Below are positions 60,276-64,000 of a stretch of 64,000 bases of DNA, piece by piece; the stretch's first letter is position 1; every line of letters begins with the position of its first letter. The notes below the pieces were generated by a model that did not search any database, was not told the DNA's origin, and saw nothing but the letters and a program-made list of their open reading frames with translations. Origin of the DNA: Buttiauxella ferragutiae. GTDB lineage: Bacteria > Pseudomonadota > Gammaproteobacteria > Enterobacterales > Enterobacteriaceae. Both the position numbers and the translations under genes were made by a program. Where the stretch lies: the NCBI RefSeq assembly GCF_001654915.1, contig NZ_LXEQ01000019.1; one strand, given 5' to 3'.

Positions 60276-61187
60276 ATGCAAAAGTTTGATACCAAGACCT
60301 TTCAAGGCCTGATCCTGACTTTACAGGACTACTGGGCTCGCCAGGGCTGCACCATTGTTCAACCTTTGGACATGGAAGTCGGCGCCGGCACCTCTCACCC
60401 AATGACCTGCCTACGGGCTTTAGGGCCAGAGCCGATGGCGACTGCATATGTGCAGCCATCTCGCCGCCCTACCGATGGCCGCTATGGTGAAAACCCGAAC
60501 CGCTTACAGCATTACTATCAGTTCCAGGTGGTCATCAAGCCTTCTCCAGAAAACATTCAGGAGTTGTACCTTGGGTCGCTTAAAGAGCTGGGTATGGACC
60601 CAACTATTCATGATATTCGCTTCGTAGAAGACAACTGGGAAAACCCAACGCTGGGTGCCTGGGGTCTGGGCTGGGAAGTGTGGCTCAACGGTATGGAAGT
60701 GACGCAGTTCACTTACTTCCAGCAAGTGGGCGGCCTGGAATGTAAACCTGTTACCGGTGAAATCACCTACGGTTTAGAGCGCCTGGCGATGTACATCCAG
60801 GGCGTAGATAGCGTTTACGATCTGGTGTGGAGCGATGGCCCGCTGGGTAAAACCACCTACGGCGACGTGTTCCACCAGAACGAAGTTGAGCAATCAACTT
60901 ACAACTTCGAACACGCCGATGTGGACTTCCTGTTCTCCTGCTTCGAGCAGTATGAGAAAGAAGCGCAGCACCTGCTGGCGCTGGAAAACCCACTGCCGCT
61001 GCCTGCTTACGAACGCATTCTGAAAGCCGCGCACAGCTTTAACCTGCTTGATGCCCGTAAGGCCATCTCGGTTACCGAACGTCAGCGCTACATTCTGCGT
61101 ATTCGTACTCTGACCAAAGCTGTGGCCGAAGCCTATTACGCTTCTCGTGAAGCGCTTGGCTTCCCGATGTGCAATAAGAACAAATAA
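60276..61187 (+). CDS. glyQ: glycyl-tRNA synthetase alpha subunit
   Basis: This 303-residue class II synthetase subunit matches E. coli GlyQ (303). It forms an alpha2beta2 enzyme with GlyS and holds the aminoacylation site. It starts MQKFDTKTFQGLILTLQDYW and has GPEPMATAYVQPSRRP and the class II motif GLERLAMYIQ. It lies ten bases before glyS in an operon. Confidence 0.97.
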   Translation: MQKFDTKTFQGLILTLQDYWARQGCTIVQPLDMEVGAGTSHPMTCLRALGPEPMATAYVQPSRRPTDGRYGENPNRLQHYYQFQVVIKPSPENIQELYLGSLKELGMDPTIHDIRFVEDNWENPTLGAWGLGWEVWLNGMEVTQFTYFQQVGGLECKPVTGEITYGLERLAMYIQGVDSVYDLVWSDGPLGKTTYGDVFHQNEVEQSTYNFEHADVDFLFSCFEQYEKEAQHLLALENPLPLPAYERILKAAHSFNLLDARKAISVTERQRYILRIRTLTKAVAEAYYASREALGFPMCNKNK

Positions 61188-61196
61188 GAGGCTGCC

Positions 61197-63266
61197 ATGT
61201 CTGAAAAAACTTTTCTGGTGGAGATCGGCACTGAAGAGCTGCCACCAAAAGCCCTGCGCAGCCTGGCGGAATCCTTTGCGGCGCAAGTAACAGCGGAGCT
61301 GGATGCGGCGAACCTCGCCCACGGCGAAGTGAAATGGTTTGCAGCACCGCGCCGTCTGGCGCTGAAGATTGCTAATCTGGCTGAGTCTCAACCAGACCGT
61401 GAAGTTGAAAAACGCGGCCCGGCAATTTCTGCTGCTTTTGACGCAGAAGGCAATCCAAGCAAAGCCGCAGAAGGCTGGGCTCGTGGTTGTGGTATCACCG
61501 TTGCTGAAGCTGAACGTCTGGCGACTGACAAAGGCGAATGGCTGATGTACCGTGCGCACGTTAAAGGCGAAAGCGCACAAGCGCTGCTGCCGGCAATGAT
61601 TGCCACCGCGCTGACCAAATTGCCAATTCCAAAACTGATGCGCTGGGGCGATAACAACACCCAATTCGTGCGTCCGGTGCACACTGTGACCCTGCTGTTG
61701 GGCGCGGAAGTCATTCCCGCTACCATCCTTGGGATTGCATCCGATCGCGTGATTCGCGGCCACCGCTTTATGGGCGAGCCGGAATTCACCATCGACAACG
61801 CCGATCAGTACCCTGAAATTCTGCTGGAACGCGGCAAAGTCATTGCCGACTACGAGCAGCGTAAAGCGGTAATCAAAGAAGGCGCTGAAGAAGCGGCTCG
61901 CAAAATTGGCGGAAATGCCGATCTGAGCGAAAGCCTGCTGGAAGAAGTGACTTCGCTGGTGGAATGGCCGGTTGTTCTGACCGCGAAATTTGAAGAGAAA
62001 TTCCTCAAAGTGCCTGCGGAAGCGCTGGTTCACACCATGAAAGGTGACCAGAAGTACTTCCCGGTTTACGCAAGCGACGGCAAATTGATGCCAAACTTCA
62101 TCTTCGTTGCCAACATCGAGTCGAAAGACCCGATTCAGATTATCTCTGGTAACGAGAAAGTTGTGCGTCCACGCCTGGCCGATGCCGAGTTCTTCTTCAA
62201 TAGCGACCGTAAAAAGCGCCTGGAAGACAACTTGCCGCGTCTGGAAACCGTTCTGTTCCAGCAACAGCTCGGTACACTGCGTGACAAAACCAACCGCATC
62301 GAAGCCCTTTCAGGCTGGATTGCTGGCCAGATTGGCGCAGACGTAAACCACGCAACTCGCGCCGGTTTGCTGTCCAAATGCGACCTGATGACCAACATGG
62401 TGTTCGAGTTTACCGACACCCAGGGCGTGATGGGCATGCACTATGCGCGTCACGACGGCGAAGCAGAAGATGTTGCTGTTGCGCTGAACGAGCAGTATCA
62501 GCCGCGCTTTGCAGGTGATGCACTGCCGTCTAACCTGGTGGCCTGTGCTGTGGCAATCGCCGATAAAATGGATACCCTTGCGGGCATCTTCGGTATTGGC
62601 CAGCACCCGAAAGGTGACAAAGACCCGTTTGCTCTGCGTCGTGCCGCTCTTGGCGTTCTGCGTATCATCGTTGAGAAAAACCTGCCGCTTGATCTGCAAA
62701 CTCTTACCGAAGAGGCCGTGCGTCTTTACGGTGATAAGCTGACCAACCAGAAGGTTACCGACGAAGTCATCGACTTTATGCTAGGCCGTTTCCGTGCCTG
62801 GTATCAGGAAGAAGGCCACAGCGTAGATACCATCCAGGCTGTTCTGGCACGTCGTCCAACCAAACCAGCAGATTTTGATGCGCGCATGAAAGCGGTGTCG
62901 CACTTCCGTACTCTGGAAGCGGCAGCAGCACTGGCGGCAGCCAACAAGCGTGTTTCCAACATTCTGGCGAAGTCAGACGAAGAGCTACAAGATCACGTAC
63001 GTGCTTCGGTTCTGAAAGAGCCAGAAGAGATGGATCTTGCTCGTCAGTTGGTTATCCTGCGCGACAAACTGGAACCGTTCTTCGCCGAAGGCCGTTACCA
63101 GGAAGCGTTAGTGGAACTGGCTGCGTTGCGTGAACCCGTGGATATGTTCTTCGACAAAGTGATGGTGAACGCAGAAGATAAAGAACTGCGTATCAACCGT
63201 CTGACGCTGCTTGCCAAACTGCGCGAGCTGTTCTTGCAGGTTGCGGATATTTCTCTGCTGCAATAA
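61197..63266 (+). CDS. glyS: glycyl-tRNA synthetase beta subunit
   Basis: The 689 residues match E. coli GlyS. It starts MSEKTFLVEIGTEELPPKAL and binds tRNA-Gly. A central HD-like region (YARHDGE) and a C-terminal anticodon-binding domain follow. GAGGCTGCC precedes the ATG. A strong terminator follows. Confidence 0.97.
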   Translation: MSEKTFLVEIGTEELPPKALRSLAESFAAQVTAELDAANLAHGEVKWFAAPRRLALKIANLAESQPDREVEKRGPAISAAFDAEGNPSKAAEGWARGCGITVAEAERLATDKGEWLMYRAHVKGESAQALLPAMIATALTKLPIPKLMRWGDNNTQFVRPVHTVTLLLGAEVIPATILGIASDRVIRGHRFMGEPEFTIDNADQYPEILLERGKVIADYEQRKAVIKEGAEEAARKIGGNADLSESLLEEVTSLVEWPVVLTAKFEEKFLKVPAEALVHTMKGDQKYFPVYASDGKLMPNFIFVANIESKDPIQIISGNEKVVRPRLADAEFFFNSDRKKRLEDNLPRLETVLFQQQLGTLRDKTNRIEALSGWIAGQIGADVNHATRAGLLSKCDLMTNMVFEFTDTQGVMGMHYARHDGEAEDVAVALNEQYQPRFAGDALPSNLVACAVAIADKMDTLAGIFGIGQHPKGDKDPFALRRAALGVLRIIVEKNLPLDLQTLTEEAVRLYGDKLTNQKVTDEVIDFMLGRFRAWYQEEGHSVDTIQAVLARRPTKPADFDARMKAVSHFRTLEAAAALAAANKRVSNILAKSDEELQDHVRASVLKEPEEMDLARQLVILRDKLEPFFAEGRYQEALVELAALREPVDMFFDKVMVNAEDKELRINRLTLLAKLRELFLQVADISLLQ

Positions 63267-63284
63267 GCGTTGTTTTGACATTTG

Positions 63285-63322
63285 AAACGCCTCCGACCTT
63301 GATGGCCGGGGGCGTTTTTTTT
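63285..63322 (+). terminator. rho-independent terminator of glyQS
   Basis: The stem AACGCC.. / ..GGCGTT is extended by CTCCGACC against GGCCGGGG with two non-standard pairs, and is followed by eight T. Confidence 0.85.
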
Positions 63323-63597
63323 GGTTTGAGCTGATGTGGCTGAGGGCGTGCAGCGGATTACAGGACTGCATGTAACCTTCAATATCTCGTTTAATTCACA
63401 ACGCGAATTTCATTATCTGATTCATACAAATAACCAATTAAACTATTGATATTTAATTGTTTTATTTGGGATTTATTTGATTTTCAGCCTGAAGAATTGA
63501 TGGCTATCACATTATAAAAAACCAGACCTATTATTCTCCTTCACCTGTTAACGATGTTTATCATTTGTCCGGCATTCTGTCGGCCCAGGGAAGGATC
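63323..63597. other. A+T-rich gap before vgrG
   Basis: No gene, repeat or clear promoter was recognised in this A+T-rich stretch. The base composition shifts after the glyS terminator, which fits the border of an acquired segment. Confidence 0.4.
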
Positions 63598-64000
63598 ATG
63601 TCATTAAAAGGACTGCGTTTCACACTGGAGGTGGAAGGGCTGGAGCCGGACACCTTTGCGGTGGTGAGTTTTCGCCTGCTGCAGCACAACTCCGCTGCAT
63701 TTGTCCTCGATGCTGACGTCGCCAGCCAGTCTTTCCGCCAGACGGCTGACCCGTTGCTGGAGAAAAACGTCACCCTGACGCTCTGGCAGGGGCAGAAAGT
63801 CCTGCGCCATGTCAGCGGCATTATTGCCACCTTCGGCATGAGCGAGCACAACGGCTGGCAGATGCAGTACACCCTGCGCATTCATCCTCCCCTGTGGCGC
63901 TGCGGTCTGCGCCAGAACTTCCGTATTTTCCAGCAGCAGGATATTCAGACCATCACCGCCACGCTGCTGGCAGAAAACGGCGTCACCAACTGGACGTCAG
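63598..64000 (+). CDS. vgrG: VgrG-like spike protein, 5' part only
   Basis: The first 134 codons of a gene that runs off the window. MSLKGLRFTLEVEGLEPDTF, then VSGIIATFGMSEHNGWQMQYTL and HPPLWRCGLRQNFRIFQQQDI match the N-terminal (gp27-like) domain of VgrG proteins. These form the tip of type VI secretion systems. AGGGAAGGA precedes the ATG. A phage baseplate or Rhs-linked Vgr protein is a related possibility. Any effector domain at the far end cannot be seen. Confidence 0.85.
   Translation, partial: MSLKGLRFTLEVEGLEPDTFAVVSFRLLQHNSAAFVLDADVASQSFRQTADPLLEKNVTLTLWQGQKVLRHVSGIIATFGMSEHNGWQMQYTLRIHPPLWRCGLRQNFRIFQQQDIQTITATLLAENGVTNWTS

Noticed and set aside
60894..62264. 456-codon open frame opposite glyQ and glyS
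   Set aside because: It is antisense to two essential, highly conserved genes and has no recognisable domain; its length comes from the codon bias of glyS.
1..64000. CRISPR array, tRNA, rRNA or insertion sequence
   Set aside because: No regularly spaced direct repeats, cloverleaf sequences, rRNA segments or transposase genes were recognised on either strand by reading; a tool-based scan was not possible.

Overview
The window reads as a chromosomal segment of a gammaproteobacterium of the family Enterobacteriaceae that is not E. coli. Most genes match E. coli proteins in length and motif. The order xylFGHR-bax-malS-avtA, then aldB / selAB-yibF / mtlADR-yibL, then wecH-ysaB-glyQS follows the 80-81 minute region of the E. 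coli map. Large blocks that E. coli does not carry at this place interrupt that backbone. The genus cannot be fixed from the sequence alone.

Layout. 1-8800: end of the xylose ABC transporter operon, its regulator xylR, the hydrolase bax, periplasmic alpha-amylase malS and transaminase avtA. 8890-30757: a complete formate hydrogenlyase (FHL) island. It has a leftward operon hydN-fdhF-hypF-nickel permease, a leftward hycABCDEFGHI operon, and a rightward hypABCDE-fhlA operon. Sigma-54 promoters and probable FhlA sites are visible. FdhF carries cysteine where E. coli FdhF has selenocysteine. An A+T-rich gene for a probable YopT/AvrPphB-type (C58) cysteine protease sits inside the island, between hydN and hycI. 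30799-35805: yajD, a chemoreceptor, and an A+T-rich stretch with two OmpR-type winged-helix regulators, one membrane-bound and paired with a FidL-like protein.

35809-41170: a plant-sugar locus with an AraC regulator, a GPH-family transporter, a GH127 beta-L-arabinofuranosidase with its cysteine/zinc site, and a ROK kinase. 41350-51702: conserved backbone with aldB, the selenocysteine genes selA and selB, yibF, the mannitol operon mtlADR behind perfect CRP sites, and yibL. 51802-57018: a 2-ketogluconate operon (kguE-kguK-kguT-ghrB, with LacI-type regulator ptxS) and a palindromic operator. 57264-59712: a cysteine hydrolase coupled to a GlxA-type regulator, then wecH. 59849-63266: lipoprotein ysaB and glycyl-tRNA synthetase glyQS. 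The window ends inside a vgrG-like gene, which suggests a type VI secretion locus beyond the edge.

How it fits together. The island supplies the whole FHL route. FdhF oxidises formate, HydN and HycB carry electrons, HycCDEFG is the membrane-linked [NiFe] hydrogenase, HypA-F and HycI mature it, the permease brings in nickel, and FhlA and HycA regulate it. The other accessory loci point to growth on plant-derived sugars and sugar acids. Two families of palindromic intergenic repeats are scattered through the window, several of them between genes of one operon. No tRNA, rRNA, CRISPR array, insertion sequence or transposase gene was seen.
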